Source: Oceanobacillus sp. Castelsardo (GTDB taxonomy: Bacteria; Bacillota; Bacilli; Bacillales; Amphibacillaceae). From it: a stretch of DNA of 64,000 nucleotides. The notes below the pieces were generated by a model, which did not search any database, was not told the DNA's origin, and was given only the letters and a program-made list of their open reading frames with translations. The stretch is taken from contig NZ_LYCS01000004.1 of NCBI RefSeq assembly GCF_001659985.1, positions 124,001 to 188,000 of the forward strand. The letters are read 5' to 3'. Of the stretch, positions 37,783-47,710 are shown piece by piece. Made by a program: the position numbers and the translations under genes. Every line of letters begins with the position of its first letter. Positions within the stretch are counted from its first letter, which is position 1.

Positions 37783-40209
37783 TTATGAGCGTATATAAGA
37801 TTTGAATTTATTATTTACTGCTTCCACAATATTCTCAAATGACGCTTCAACTTCATCATCAAGCAACGTTTTATTCGGATCTTGGTAAAGCAAGCTATAA
37901 GCTATTGATTTCTTACCATCCGGAACATTGTCACCTTCGTACACGTCAAAAATACTTACCTGTTTGACAAGTGGTGCGCCCACTTCTTCTATTACATTTT
38001 TAACATCACCTGCAAATACATCTTTATCTAGAATAAAGGCAATGTCTCTAGCAACAGATGGATATTTAGAAATCTCTTCAAAAGAAGGTTCACTATCGTA
38101 TACACCTAGGATTTCTTTAACATTTAAATCAAATACATAAGTGTCCTTTAAATCTAAGTCTTTCTGTAGGCTAGGGTGTAATTGTCCAACAAATCCAATC
38201 GTCTTATCTTGAATTTTGACTACTGCTGTTCTACCTGGATGCATATTTTCTATTTTCACTTGATGGAATTTCATTGGTACTTCTAAGTAATCTGATAAAC
38301 CTTCTATGATTCCTTTAACAACAAAGAAATCTACCTCTTTTTCCTCTTGTTGCCATGTTTGTTCCAGCCATTTTCCAGTCATCGCACCAGCGATTCTTAA
38401 TATTTCATTTGGCTGTTTGTTTATCTTTTGTTCATTAGAAATGAATACGGAACCCATTTCGAAATAAGCAAGATTACTTTGATTTCTAGCTAAATTGTAT
38501 GTTAATGTACTAAGCATTTCAGGTAATAAACTTAATCTTAAATATTTATGGTCTTCACTCATAGGCATGGCAAGGTTAATTGGCGTTGGTTTCTGCTCTA
38601 ATATTTCCGGACTTACTAGTCGGTTTATATTTTTCTCGTTTGTAAGTGAATACGTTAATATTTCAGTTAGACCAGCTGATTGCAAATATTGTTTCACTTT
38701 ACGTTTTAATAATTGTTTTTCAGTTAAGCGCCCAGCTTGATTTGACCCTTCAGGTAAGGTATATGGTAACTTATCGTATCCATAAATTCTTGCCACTTCT
38801 TCTAACATATCCTCAAATATTGTAATGTCTCCGCGACGAGTAGGAACTTGAACTGTAAATGCCTCACCATCTTGTGTGAACGGGAATTGCAATCTGTTTA
38901 AAATTTCTATAATTTCTTCATTCGTAATTTCTGTTCCTAATCTTGCATTGATAACAGAAGTCTCGACAACTACCATTTTTTCTGACTTGTCTAACTCATT
39001 GAATTCTACTACACCAGATAACACTTTCCCATTAGCATATTTTTGTAAAAGATAACTTGCACGCATTCCTGCTTTTTTCACACGATTTGGATCAACGCCT
39101 TTTTCAAATCGTGTACTTGATTCACTTCGTAAACCAGTTGCTTTAACCGTTTTACGGACAGTCCCTCCATCGAAATAGGCCGCTTCAAGTAAAACATTTT
39201 TTGTTTCTGGTGTTACTTCGGTGTTAGCCCCTCCCATAACTCCAGCTAGAGCAGTTGGTACATTTCCATTAGTAATAAGTAACTGGTCTGTCGTTAGTGT
39301 TCTTTCTTGTTCATCTAGAGTAACTATCGTTTCCTCTTGATTAGCACGGCGAACAACGATTTTCTCTGAAGAAAAACGATCATAATCAAACGCATGTAAA
39401 GGTTGACCGTATTCCATTAATACATAGTTTGTGATATCTACAACATTATTAATTGGACGAACACCTGCAGCCATTAAATAGTTTCGCATCCATAATGGAG
39501 AGGCCTTTATTTCAACATCCTGAATGATAAATGCACCATAATATGGATTTAATTCCGGTGCTTCTACTTCAACGGCTATATAATCTTCCGCTTTCTCATC
39601 CGTAGTAGAATATTCTTCTTCCGGGAGTTTCACTTCTTTATTAAGAATCGCCGCTACTTCATACGCTATTCCAAGCATACTTAATGCATCCGCTCTGTTA
39701 GCTAATACATCTAGTTCTAAGATAGCATCATTTAGGTTTAAAAGGGATACTACACTTTCGCCTACTTCAGCATCCTCTGGAAATACAAATATCCCGTCTG
39801 CAATATCTGTCGGAATATATTTTTCATCTACTCCTAGTTCCTGTAAAGAGCAAATCATTCCATTTGATTCAACGCCACGTAATTTTACCTTCTTAATTTT
39901 AAATCCACCCGGAAGTTTTGCTCCAGGTTTTGCTACTGCTACTTTTTGCCCCTCGGCAACATTTGGTGCACCACAAACGATTTGTAGTGTTTCATCCCCA
40001 ACATCTACTTGACATAGATTTAATTTATCTGCGTTCGGATGTTTGTCGCATGATGCAACATAACCAACCACTACATTCGTACTTTCTTCTGCAAAATACT
40101 CAACGCCTTCTACTTCAATACCAGATTTTGTAATTTTTTCTGCAAGTTCTTCTGGAGTAATATCTCCTAAATCAACATAATTTTTTAGCCAATTGAATGA
40201 AACTAACAT
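37783..40209 (-). CDS. pheT: PheT, phenylalanyl-tRNA synthetase beta subunit
   Basis: PheT pairs with PheS in the alpha2-beta2 enzyme that charges tRNA(Phe); it carries editing and tRNA-binding functions. Domains in order are an N-terminal EMAP-like tRNA-binding domain (about 40-150, VVVGYVASCDKHPNADKLNLCQVD), the B3/B4 editing module (about 210-380), B5 (about 405-480), the catalytic-like core, and the C-terminal anticodon-binding fold (YPSVARDIAFILD). The length of 808 residues is typical. It lies 14 bases after pheS. Confidence 0.97.
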   Translation of the reverse strand: MLVSFNWLKNYVDLGDITPEELAEKITKSGIEVEGVEYFAEESTNVVVGYVASCDKHPNADKLNLCQVDVGDETLQIVCGAPNVAEGQKVAVAKPGAKLPGGFKIKKVKLRGVESNGMICSLQELGVDEKYIPTDIADGIFVFPEDAEVGESVVSLLNLNDAILELDVLANRADALSMLGIAYEVAAILNKEVKLPEEEYSTTDEKAEDYIAVEVEAPELNPYYGAFIIQDVEIKASPLWMRNYLMAAGVRPINNVVDITNYVLMEYGQPLHAFDYDRFSSEKIVVRRANQEETIVTLDEQERTLTTDQLLITNGNVPTALAGVMGGANTEVTPETKNVLLEAAYFDGGTVRKTVKATGLRSESSTRFEKGVDPNRVKKAGMRASYLLQKYANGKVLSGVVEFNELDKSEKMVVVETSVINARLGTEITNEEIIEILNRLQFPFTQDGEAFTVQVPTRRGDITIFEDMLEEVARIYGYDKLPYTLPEGSNQAGRLTEKQLLKRKVKQYLQSAGLTEILTYSLTNEKNINRLVSPEILEQKPTPINLAMPMSEDHKYLRLSLLPEMLSTLTYNLARNQSNLAYFEMGSVFISNEQKINKQPNEILRIAGAMTGKWLEQTWQQEEKEVDFFVVKGIIEGLSDYLEVPMKFHQVKIENMHPGRTAVVKIQDKTIGFVGQLHPSLQKDLDLKDTYVFDLNVKEILGVYDSEPSFEEISKYPSVARDIAFILDKDVFAGDVKNVIEEVGAPLVKQVSIFDVYEGDNVPDGKKSIAYSLLYQDPNKTLLDDEVEASFENIVEAVNNKFKSYIRS

Positions 40210-40223
40210 ACGTATACCCTCCT

Positions 40224-41258
40224 TTAAGCTTTATGATATTGTTTCAAGAAACGAACATCATTCGTGTAAAACCCGCGAATGTCACTGACACCGTATTTCA
40301 GCATGGCAATTCTTTCTGGCCCCATGCCAAATGCAAATCCAGAATAAACTTCAGGATCATAGCCTGCCATAGATAAAACTTTTGGATGAACCATTCCGCC
40401 GCCCAAAATTTCAATCCAACCAGTCTTTTTACAAACATTACATCCTTCCCCATTACAGACTTTACAAGAAATATCCATCTCAACAGACGGTTCTGTAAAT
40501 GGGAAAAAACTTGGACGTAGACGAATTTTGCGCTCTTCGCCAAACATCTTTTTAGCAAATTTATCTAATGTACCTTTTAAATCACTCATTCTTACATTTT
40601 TATCTACATATAATCCTTCGATTTGTGTAAATTGATGAGAATGTGTCGCATCATCTGTATCACGTCGATACACTTTACCAGGACAAATCATTTTCACTGG
40701 CTGATTCCCTTCATACTCCTGCATCGTACGTGCTTGTACGGGGGAAGTATGCGTACGTAACAAAAGTTCATTTGTTATATAAAATGAATCTTGCATGTCT
40801 CTTGCTGGATGGTTTTTAGGTAAGTTAAGGGCTTCGAAGTTAAAATAATCTGTCTCCACTTCTGGACCTTCCTTTACTTCATATCCCATGCCAATAAATA
40901 AATCTTCAATTTCTTCAACAATACTTGTTAGTAAATGAGGACCACCGATATTAACAGGTCTTCCAGGTAATGTGACATCAATAGATTCTTCTTCTAGTCT
41001 TTTCTCTAATGCTTCTTGCTCTAAATTCATCGTTTTTTCTTCAATAGAACTTGCAATCGCATCACGTACCGTATTAGCGATTTGCCCTATAATTGGGCGT
41101 TCTTCACTAGATAGTTTCCCCATCCCTTTTAACACTTTAGTAATAGATCCTTTTTTCCCTAAGTAACTTACACGTATATCTTGTAATTCCTTTAGATCTG
41201 TAGCTTGGATTACTTTTTCTAAAGCCTCTTTTTGAATTGCTTCTAATTGATCTTGCAT
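40224..41258 (-). CDS. pheS: PheS, phenylalanyl-tRNA synthetase alpha subunit
   Basis: PheS is the catalytic class II synthetase subunit. The N-terminal coiled coil (about 1-85) binds tRNA. Class II motif 2 is visible in [21 protein letters not shown], and motif 3 in [15 protein letters not shown] cysteine cluster, [17 protein letters not shown], near residue 265 may bind zinc, as in other Bacilli. The length of 344 residues is typical. Expression is controlled by the T-box leader directly upstream. Confidence 0.97.
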   Translation of the reverse strand: MQDQLEAIQKEALEKVIQATDLKELQDIRVSYLGKKGSITKVLKGMGKLSSEERPIIGQIANTVRDAIASSIEEKTMNLEQEALEKRLEEESIDVTLPGRPVNIGGPHLLTSIVEEIEDLFIGMGYEVKEGPEVETDYFNFEALNLPKNHPARDMQDSFYITNELLLRTHTSPVQARTMQEYEGNQPVKMICPGKVYRRDTDDATHSHQFTQIEGLYVDKNVRMSDLKGTLDKFAKKMFGEERKIRLRPSFFPFTEPSVEMDISCKVCNGEGCNVCKKTGWIEILGGGMVHPKVLSMAGYDPEVYSGFAFGMGPERIAMLKYGVSDIRGFYTNDVRFLKQYHKA

Positions 41259-41283
41259 TTTTTAGCCTCCCTTTTTGAGTTTT

Positions 41284-41590
41284 TCAATTTTGAATGAAAA
41301 AAAAGCCCTCTTTCCCTAAAAGGGACGAGGACTTGAATTCGCGGTACCACCCTTGTTGGCACGATAATGGTGCCCAACTCAATACTTGATAACGGATAAA
41401 TCCGGAACACCTTTCCTTAAACAAAATAAACGTACTCCTATTATTTCGTTTACCTCCAAGTGTCAGCTCCAGAGTGAAGTGATAACATTCCATACGATGG
41501 AAATGCTCACAGTCTTAGGCATTTCCTCCCTGTATCGCTCATTAATGTTATCTAGCTCTTTCAACGCGTTTATGTATTTCATTCATTAAT
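41284..41590 (-). promoter_or_regulatory. T-box riboswitch leader of pheST, specifier TTC (Phe)
   Basis: The leader senses uncharged tRNA(Phe). The T-box sequence GGTGGTACCGCG is at 41351-41340, followed by a terminator hairpin and a T run at about 41335-41290. The probable specifier codon TTC is at 41478-41476, in the context CACTTCACTC on one strand of stem I. The AntiT/terminator alternative is clear by eye; the specifier placement is a structural inference. Confidence 0.92.
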
Positions 41591-41634
41591 TTCATATATT
41601 ATTACATTATAGTTAATTTTTTTACTTGTTGCAA

Positions 41635-42372
41635 CTATCCTTTGACATAATACATTAAAATTCCCGCGGCAATACTGACATTTAAAGATTCAGCTTGTCC
41701 ATATATTGGAATTTTCACAATTTTATCAGCTTCGTTTATGATTTCTTTATCGACCCCTGCTCCCTCATTTCCTAATACAATAGCGACTTTCGTGTCTATG
41801 GACACCCCATTATATAATGTTGCCCCTTCTAATGCTGTAGCCCATACGGAAAACCCATCAGCTTTTAATTCAGGAATTACTTCTTGTAAATCCTTTTGAA
41901 ATATCGGAATATGAAAAACAGATCCTTGCGTTGCACGTATAACTTTATCATTGTATAAATCTACTGTACCATCACCAAGAATTACCCCATCAAAACCAGC
42001 AGCATCCGCAGTTCGTATAATCGTTCCTAAATTTCCGGGATCTTGTATCGAATCAATTAATAAGATATGTTCTCCTACTACCTTTTCCATTTTTTTCATT
42101 TCGATTATAGCAGCAATACCTTGTGGACTTCTCGTCTCAGAAATATATTCGAATACATTATTACTTACTTTAGTAATTTCAAAATCACCACCCCAAGACG
42201 GTAGCTCTACCCCTTCTTGTGCGATAATTTCCTTTATGTGCCAATTACTATTTTTCGCCTCTTGTAATAAATGGTACCCTTCAACAAGAAACGTTTGAGT
42301 ATTGGTCCGTTCTTTTCGCTTTTGTAATTTTTTCCACGCTTTAACTTTCTCATTTTTTACGGAAGTAATCAT
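41635..42372 (-). CDS. ysgA: SpoU-family 2'-O-methyltransferase (YsgA/RlmB-like)
   Basis: The protein belongs to the TrmH/SpoU knotted methyltransferases that modify rRNA or tRNA ribose with SAM. The N-terminal substrate-binding domain (about 1-95) is followed by the SPOUT motifs LIDSIQDPGNLGTIIRTADAAGFD, IVLGNEGAGV, and IPIYGQAESLNVSIAAGILMY. I prefer the ATG at 42372 (RBS AAGGA) over 42381. The exact target nucleotide is unknown. It is divergent from sspI. Confidence 0.92.
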   Translation of the reverse strand: MITSVKNEKVKAWKKLQKRKERTNTQTFLVEGYHLLQEAKNSNWHIKEIIAQEGVELPSWGGDFEITKVSNNVFEYISETRSPQGIAAIIEMKKMEKVVGEHILLIDSIQDPGNLGTIIRTADAAGFDGVILGDGTVDLYNDKVIRATQGSVFHIPIFQKDLQEVIPELKADGFSVWATALEGATLYNGVSIDTKVAIVLGNEGAGVDKEIINEADKIVKIPIYGQAESLNVSIAAGILMYYVKG

Positions 42373-42477
42373 CTCGTTCATCCTTCATCGATATTCTCCA
42401 TATTATCATACATATTTTAACTTCAATTGGTCAAACTATCCATAGTTTAATTAAGAAAAAACAAAGGAGTTGTCATT

Positions 42478-42696
42478 ATGGATTTAAATATTCGTAAAGC
42501 CATCTTGCATAATATCTCTAATAACGATCAAAATCAATTGGAAGCAACAATAGTAGATGCAATACAAGCTGGCGAAGAAAAAATGTTACCAGGTCTTGGT
42601 GTATTATTTGAACTTATTTGGCAGCAATCGAGCACGGAAGATAAGCAAGAAATGGTGCAAGCATTAGAACAAGGTGTTAAGCAAGCAACGAATTAA
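42478..42696 (+). CDS. sspI: SspI, minor small acid-soluble spore protein
   Basis: SspI is made in the forespore and found in the spore core. The 72 residues match B. subtilis SspI along the whole length, including [21 protein letters not shown]. It is preceded by AAAGGAG. It is a single-gene unit. It should be sigma-G controlled, but I did not find a convincing sigma-G promoter. Confidence 0.96.
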   Translation: MDLNIRKAILHNISNNDQNQLEATIVDAIQAGEEKMLPGLGVLFELIWQQSSTEDKQEMVQALEQGVKQATN

Positions 42697-42847
42697 ATAC
42701 TTCTCATAAGAAATAGGTGTTTGATGACATCTATTTCTTTTTACTTCTATTTTAAGATCCCCTATTACTGTCTACGATACAAATTTAGATATTGCCAATT
42801 TCAACAATTAAACGTAAAATAATAAATAGATGAAAGGGGAATACCGA

Positions 42848-43447
42848 ATGGAAATCAGAGACTTACAACAATTTATTCAACTTCAAGCAATTGCAAATAT
42901 GACTTCTCACTTAAACTCTTCTGTACAAAGTTCCCCTATGGTAGAACTTGCTTTTAAGTATATATTACAAGATAAACTAAATGAAGCAGTAGTGAATGAA
43001 AATATAAAGGTAAAACAACCTTCTACTTTACCAAACCTACCATATAAAATGGAGAAAGCACACATACCTACCGCTTCATATAATACAGAAATTACAGAAA
43101 TGGCACAAAAGTATAATATAGACGAGAAACTGATTCACTCCGTTATTAAACAAGAATCAAACTATAACCCGTATGCTAAGAGCTCTGCAGGTGCGCAAGG
43201 ATTAATGCAGTTAATGCCAGCTACTGCAAAAGGGCTAGGTGTTAAAAATCCATATGATGTTAAGCAAAATATTGAAGGGGGCACAAAATATTTATCCCAA
43301 ATGTTAGCCCGCTATAATGGAAATACAGAGTTAGCATTAGCAGCTTATAATGCGGGCCCTGGAAATGTAGATAAATACCGAGGAATCCCGCCATTTAAAG
43401 AAACACAAAATTACGTTCGGAAGATAATGAATCATTACTTAACCTAA
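42848..43447 (+). CDS. Lytic transglycosylase, SLT domain (CwlQ/YjbJ-like)
   Basis: The C-terminal half (about 85-195) is a goose-lysozyme-type SLT domain. The catalytic glutamate is in [35 protein letters not shown], and the fold motif [21 protein letters not shown] follows. The N-terminal 80 residues are helical with no signal peptide. B. subtilis CwlQ has the same layout. I choose the ATG at 42848, preceded by AAAGGGG, giving 199 residues. It probably cleaves peptidoglycan glycan strands. Confidence 0.9.
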   Translation: MEIRDLQQFIQLQAIANMTSHLNSSVQSSPMVELAFKYILQDKLNEAVVNENIKVKQPSTLPNLPYKMEKAHIPTASYNTEITEMAQKYNIDEKLIHSVIKQESNYNPYAKSSAGAQGLMQLMPATAKGLGVKNPYDVKQNIEGGTKYLSQMLARYNGNTELALAAYNAGPGNVDKYRGIPPFKETQNYVRKIMNHYLT

Positions 43448-43575
43448 ACATATTACCTCAAGCACAAGCTGCTGGAGGTTTTTAAGTTACTAAAATACAT
43501 CAAATTAAATTAGTATTTTTTAAAACAGTGACATTAATGTAGTCTTTTTTCATACTATATTCTGGAGGTGAAAAA

Positions 43576-44016
43576 ATGACAAGAGTAGCTTACCGAAGCG
43601 CAGACGTTGACTTAATGGCGAGAATGATGAGAGCTGAAGCTGAAGGCGAAGGAAAACAAGGAATGCTATATGTAGGGAATGTAATCGTCAACCGTGCTGT
43701 AGCAGATTGTACGGACTTTAGGGATTTGAGAACCATTGAAGATGTTATTTTTCAAGTACAGGGAGGAAATTACTCATTCGAAGCTGTTCAAAAAGGAAAT
43801 GTATTTTATCAAAGAGCAAGAGATTCTGAAAGAAGATTGGCCGAACAGAATTTGAAATATTGGAGAGAACACCCAGCGAAATATGCTCTTTGGTACTTTA
43901 ATCCATATGCTCCATGCCCTCCAACATGGTATAACCAACCTTTTACTGGTCAATATAAACAACATTGTTTTTACGAACCGGCGGCAGGAACATGCGAAAG
44001 TGTATATATGGGATAA
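43576..44016 (+). CDS. cwlJ: CwlJ, spore cortex-lytic enzyme
   Basis: CwlJ is a coat-associated hydrolase that degrades spore cortex during germination, triggered by Ca-dipicolinate. The Hydrolase_2 domain fills the 146 residues, with the catalytic glutamate region MARMMRAEAEGEGKQGMLYVGNVI. The conserved C-terminus WYNQPFTGQYKQHCFYEPAAGTCE matches B. subtilis CwlJ. There is no signal peptide, as expected for a mother-cell coat protein. The partner gene gerQ, which follows cwlJ in B. subtilis, is absent here. Confidence 0.93.
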   Translation: MTRVAYRSADVDLMARMMRAEAEGEGKQGMLYVGNVIVNRAVADCTDFRDLRTIEDVIFQVQGGNYSFEAVQKGNVFYQRARDSERRLAEQNLKYWREHPAKYALWYFNPYAPCPPTWYNQPFTGQYKQHCFYEPAAGTCESVYMG

Positions 44017-44065
44017 TATTGAGAAGCTAACTTAAAAGTAATTTTTTCAGTGACTCACATCGTGT

Positions 44066-44113
44066 AAAAACAAGGCTTAGAGAAACGTTCAGTTTTCCTT
44101 TAGCCTTGTTTTT
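44066..44113. terminator. Bidirectional terminator between cwlJ and ysdC
   Basis: A 12-bp stem (44066-44077 with 44102-44113) with A/T flanks lies between convergent genes. Confidence 0.8.
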
Positions 44114-44119
44114 TTACTC

Positions 44120-45205
44120 TTAAGCAAATATTAAGTTTTTTACCATCTCCGTATCTAGTTTCTTTATTACTTCTACAATTAACTTCACCGCATTTTCAAA
44201 ATCATCTCGGTGTAGTATACCAGCATGAGAATGAATATAACGTGTTGCAATAGTGATAGAAAGCGATGGAACACCATTTGCGGTTAGATGAATCGAACCC
44301 GAATCCGTACCACCACCTGATAGAGCTGCATACTGGAATGGAATATTTTTTTCTTCTGCTGTTTCAACAACTAAGTCACGAAGTCCTTTGTGAGAAACCA
44401 TGGAAGCGTCATATAGCATGATTTGCGGTCCTTCTCCAAGCTTACTGTCCGCTTCAGACGGTTTAATCCCCGGAGTATCTCCAGCAATTCCTACATCTAC
44501 ACCAAAGCCTATGTCAGGCTGTATTTTATTAGCAGCTGTTTTGGCCCCCCTAAGACCAACTTCCTCTTGCACATCGCCAACACCATAGACAACATTTGGG
44601 TGGTTAACATCTTTCAGTTGTTTTAAAACTTCAATAGCGATTGCTAATCCAATACGATTATCCCAAGCTTTAGCTAAAAGCATTTTTTCATTTTTCAAAG
44701 GTGTAAATTCAAAGTAAGGTACAATAGATTGTCCAGGTTTTACACCAAATTCTTCGGCTTCTTTCTTACTAGAAGCACCAATATCAATAAACATGTCCTT
44801 AATTTCATAAGGTTTTTTCCGTGCATCTGGCGGAAGAATATGAGGAGGTTTTGAACCAATCACCCCTGTTATATCCCCTTTCGCTCCTAGTATGGTTACT
44901 CGTTGCGCCAACATAACTTGACTCCACCAACCACCAACTGTTTGGAAATAGACATAACCCTTCTCATCAATTCGTGTAACCATAAAACCAACTTCATCCA
45001 AATGCCCAGCAATCATAATTTTTGGGCCGTTCGAATCTCCAACTTTTTTGGCAATGGTACTCCCTAAATTATCATGTTCGATTTCATCCGCATAGGCTGA
45101 AATATATTTTTCAAAAACTTCACGTACTTCTTTCTCATTACCCGGAATCCCTCTTGCATCCGTTAAATCCTTAAGCATAGTTAAAGTTTCATCTAATTTA
45201 GTCAT
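44120..45205 (-). CDS. ysdC: YsdC, M42-family metallo-aminopeptidase
   Basis: M42 aminopeptidases are large cytosolic tetrahedral assemblies that trim peptides. The di-metal ligands and catalytic acids are visible in order: [38 protein letters not shown] (Glu pair) and [11 protein letters not shown]. The PDZ-like dimerisation insert lies between the first two motifs. The length of 361 residues matches B. subtilis YsdC. The annotation 'glucanase' seen for some relatives is unlikely. Confidence 0.93.
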   Translation of the reverse strand: MTKLDETLTMLKDLTDARGIPGNEKEVREVFEKYISAYADEIEHDNLGSTIAKKVGDSNGPKIMIAGHLDEVGFMVTRIDEKGYVYFQTVGGWWSQVMLAQRVTILGAKGDITGVIGSKPPHILPPDARKKPYEIKDMFIDIGASSKKEAEEFGVKPGQSIVPYFEFTPLKNEKMLLAKAWDNRIGLAIAIEVLKQLKDVNHPNVVYGVGDVQEEVGLRGAKTAANKIQPDIGFGVDVGIAGDTPGIKPSEADSKLGEGPQIMLYDASMVSHKGLRDLVVETAEEKNIPFQYAALSGGGTDSGSIHLTANGVPSLSITIATRYIHSHAGILHRDDFENAVKLIVEVIKKLDTEMVKNLIFA

Positions 45206-45223
45206 ATGTATTGCCTCCTATCA

Positions 45224-45709
45224 TTAATAACCTTTATTTTGCCTTTCAAAGTTTATTTCATTCTTCTTATAATAAGCAAATTGAATGTCAGATTCACTAA
45301 AACCTAGTGCTTCTCCAAGTTGTAAGAAGTTCTCAAACAGCAGATTATAATTTTCCTTTGACACATTTTTATAAAAATCTGTACAGGATTCAAATACTTT
45401 ATTAAATTGTTCCGTTTCAGTTCGTGTAAATTCACCAAGATTTCTACTACAATATCGATATCCTTTTTCTAAACCAAGTGATAGAATGAAGTGAAGACCG
45501 TCCACGTATTCTTCCAGGATAATAGCATTTTCATTTCGTGGTTTGTTGCTCCAAAATTTAAAACATCTCGTTTCATTGGCAAGTTCACCAAGTTCAACTA
45601 ATAAAGCTAAATATTTTTTTTGGAATAAATCTTGTTTTTTTAATTGGTGATTTTCTTCAATATGGTTGTCTAAACTTTGTTGCATGGAATATAATTCTTC
45701 CCAGTTCAT
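45224..45709 (-). CDS. Dimeric (all-alpha) dUTPase-like pyrophosphatase
   Basis: The 161-residue protein fits the dUTPase_2/MazG-type all-alpha NTP pyrophosphatases. The metal-binding acidic residues are in LLVELGELANETRCFKFW and LEEYVDGLHFILSLGLE. The likely reaction is dUTP to dUMP plus diphosphate. It is unrelated to trimeric dUTPases. It lies 18 bases upstream of ysdC and is divergent from ysdB. Confidence 0.85.
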   Translation of the reverse strand: MNWEELYSMQQSLDNHIEENHQLKKQDLFQKKYLALLVELGELANETRCFKFWSNKPRNENAIILEEYVDGLHFILSLGLEKGYRYCSRNLGEFTRTETEQFNKVFESCTDFYKNVSKENYNLLFENFLQLGEALGFSESDIQFAYYKKNEINFERQNKGY

Positions 45710-45777
45710 AAATGTATATCCTCACTCTCTCTTTACTTTCTCTTATTTATGATTGTACCATGAATTTTTAGTATTCG

Positions 45778-45804
45778 TGAAACTATTGTATCAAGTAATA
45801 CGTA
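45778..45804 (+). promoter_or_regulatory. Sigma-W promoter of ysdB
   Basis: TGAAAC at 45778-45783 and CGTA at 45801-45804, separated by 17 bases, match the sigma-W consensus exactly. The site lies 36 bases before the ysdB start. B. subtilis ysdB is a known sigma-W regulon member. Confidence 0.85.
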
Positions 45805-45839
45805 TGAAGATTAACGATTAAAATAGGGAGTCGATCAGA

Positions 45840-46232
45840 ATGATAGTTATTTTATTTCGTATACTTATCCTCATCACAATAGCCTTTCTTATTTATACAT
45901 GGATCGGATACACTAGAAATCCAGAGAGACAATTACAAATCGCAAAACAATCCAACCATTTTTATATGAATGATGAAGTAAATAACAGCAAAAGGAACTT
46001 GAAATTTGTGTATAAAGGTTGTGTCTTTGATGGTGAAAAATATATAGGAGTAGCTGGTGAATCGTTTGAGGTAGTGGATATCGATATTAGTATTCGTGAC
46101 CCATTCGATTTGAAAGGTTTTACTCGCGAAGATCTGTATTTTTTAGAAAATGAAATACTTATTAGATACCCATATGCAAAAATCAAATGGAAACACCCTA
46201 TAAATGAAATACTTATTACAAAAATGGAATAA
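45840..46232 (+). CDS. ysdB: YsdB-like sigma-W regulon membrane protein
   Basis: This 130-residue protein has one N-terminal membrane helix (about 3-22) followed by a soluble domain with the motif FVYKGCVFDGEKYIG. Length and position match B. subtilis YsdB. Function is unknown, but the sigma-W promoter links it to cell-envelope stress or antimicrobial resistance. It is divergent from the dUTPase gene. Confidence 0.85.
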   Translation: MIVILFRILILITIAFLIYTWIGYTRNPERQLQIAKQSNHFYMNDEVNNSKRNLKFVYKGCVFDGEKYIGVAGESFEVVDIDISIRDPFDLKGFTREDLYFLENEILIRYPYAKIKWKHPINEILITKME

Positions 46233-46256
46233 AAAAGTAATTTCTTCAAAACATTT

Positions 46257-46295
46257 AAAGCCGAAAAATCCGTCTAACCCGGAATTTTCGGCTTT
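46257..46295. terminator. Bidirectional terminator between ysdB and the TVP38 gene
   Basis: An 11-bp stem (46257-46267 with 46285-46295) plus an inner TCCG/CGGA pairing, with A/T flanks, lies between convergent genes. Confidence 0.85.
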
Positions 46296-46300
46296 ATCCA

Positions 46301-46873
46301 TTAAGTACTCATTTGGAAAAAGTCTTGCCATTTTATAATTATTTCTTTACTTCTAACTAAATAAATAAGTGGTAGTAAACCTATTAAAAATATGAAAATA
46401 TGAAATGGAGATAAGTTCGCAATCCATCCTCCCAAACATGTATAAACGATGGCTAACGGAATATTAGATAATAAAGATGATTTCGTGTATTGCTTCATCC
46501 CGGATGATATTTCCATGATACATATGGATAATAAGTGGAAGTGAATAAAAGGCACAAGTCTAAGTAAAGCAATTTGAGATGTATTTAATGCGGTAAATCT
46601 CCCTAGTAACTTTTGTTTTAATTGGATTAGTCTATCTAGTTTTTTTGGCATTCGATTAGCTAATCCATAAAATATAACGCTTGATAAAGTAATTCCTATA
46701 ATGGAATAAATAGTGCCTGCTATTGGCCCGTATAAGATTCCACCTGTGACACATACAAATACTACCGGGAGAAAAAATAATGGCCTAATTAAATGAAAAC
46801 AGATAAATAATAGCGGTGAAAGTAATCCTCCCATTTCGATAAATGCCATTACATAGTTCCCGACGTACTCCAT
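46301..46873 (-). CDS. TVP38/TMEM64 family (VTT/DedA-like) membrane protein
   Basis: The 190-residue protein has five or six hydrophobic segments and the VTT-domain signature FLPVVFVCVTGGILYGPIAGTIYSIIGITLSSVIFYGLAN. A second family stretch is LRLVPFIHFHLLSICIM. VTT proteins act in lipid flipping or membrane homeostasis. I choose the ATG at 46873, preceded by AAAAGGAGG, over the in-frame start at 46957. The substrate is unknown. Confidence 0.85.
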   Translation of the reverse strand: MEYVGNYVMAFIEMGGLLSPLLFICFHLIRPLFFLPVVFVCVTGGILYGPIAGTIYSIIGITLSSVIFYGLANRMPKKLDRLIQLKQKLLGRFTALNTSQIALLRLVPFIHFHLLSICIMEISSGMKQYTKSSLLSNIPLAIVYTCLGGWIANLSPFHIFIFLIGLLPLIYLVRSKEIIIKWQDFFQMST

Positions 46874-46979
46874 AACTTTCCTCCTTTTGCTAACTTCTAG
46901 CTGTTCTTCATGAGAAAAGTATCTAAAACACTTCATACTTTTTCTTTCTTTTTTCATTTATATGACTTAAGATGAATAC

Positions 46980-47237
46980 TTATGACAAGTAGAAAAATAA
47001 GAAGATGTTTAATAAAATGAAGATTGGCATTCCAATTGTAAATGATTTATGTTTTGTTTTATGTCGATATCGTTTCATCCCGAAATAAGTTCCTAAAGCC
47101 CCACCTAATAAGGCAATAATCCAAAATGTTCGTTCTGGTATACGGTATTTTTGCTTTATTGCTTTTTGCTTATCTACCCCCATTAAAATAAACCCAATAA
47201 TATTTACCCCTAAAATATAATAGATGATGGAATCCAT
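46980..47237 (-). CDS. ysdA: YsdA-like DUF1294 membrane protein
   Basis: This 85-residue protein has three hydrophobic segments. The DUF1294 signature KYRIPERTFWIIALLGGALGTYFGMKRYRHKTKHKSF is clear. It lies downstream of rplT, as ysdA does in B. subtilis. Function is unknown. Confidence 0.88.
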   Translation of the reverse strand: MDSIIYYILGVNIIGFILMGVDKQKAIKQKYRIPERTFWIIALLGGALGTYFGMKRYRHKTKHKSFTIGMPIFILLNIFLFFYLS

Positions 47238-47260
47238 TTTTTTACCTCCAGCAAATAAAA

Positions 47261-47291
47261 AGCCGAACCCATGTCTAGGATGGATTCGGCT
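47261..47291 (-). terminator. infC-rpmI-rplT operon terminator
   Basis: A 7-bp stem (47261-47267 with 47285-47291) with additional inner pairs and a T run on the minus strand lies directly after the rplT stop. Confidence 0.75.
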
Positions 47292-47300
47292 AGTTTCAAA

Positions 47301-47657
47301 TTATTTTAAAGCACCTTTTGCTTGTTCTACTAACTGAGCAAATGCTTTTTCATCGTTAACAGCTAATTCTGATAACATTTTACGGTTAATATCAATTCCA
47401 GCTACTTTCAAACCGTGCATTAATTTGCTGTAAGAAATGCCGTTTAGACGAGCAGCTGCATTAATACGTGCAATCCATAATTTACGGAAGTCACGTTTTC
47501 TTTGTCTACGGTCACGGTAAGCATATTGACCAGATTTAATTACTTGTTGTTTTGCAGTTTTGAATAGAGTTCTCTTCGAACCATAATAACCTTTAGCTAA
47601 TTTTAATACGCGTTTACGACGTTGGCGTGTTACTGTTCCACCTTTTACACGTGGCAT
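47301..47657 (-). CDS. rplT: Ribosomal protein L20
   Basis: L20 is an early-assembly 50S protein that also represses its own operon by binding the infC leader RNA. The 118 residues begin [20 protein letters not shown] and contain [27 protein letters not shown], typical of the family. It is the third gene of infC-rpmI-rplT. Confidence 0.98.
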   Translation of the reverse strand: MPRVKGGTVTRQRRKRVLKLAKGYYGSKRTLFKTAKQQVIKSGQYAYRDRRQRKRDFRKLWIARINAAARLNGISYSKLMHGLKVAGIDINRKMLSELAVNDEKAFAQLVEQAKGALK

Positions 47658-47710
47658 ATTAATTCCCTCCTAATACATTTCCGAATCTATATTTATCTTT
47701 AATAGTCTAA

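Noticed and set aside
38495-38740. Plus-strand ORF opposite pheT
   Set aside because: Antisense shadow with no ribosome binding site.
40298-40558. Minus-strand ORF of 86 codons inside pheS
   Set aside because: It is an alternative frame overlapping the conserved pheS motifs, with no support as a gene.
41284-41589. ORFs of 67-69 codons in the pheS leader
   Set aside because: They overlap the T-box RNA, whose structure and conserved motifs explain the sequence.
42400-42477. Sigma-G promoter for sspI
   Set aside because: CAAACTA at 42432-42438 resembles a -10, but no -35 with acceptable sequence and 17-18 base spacing was seen.
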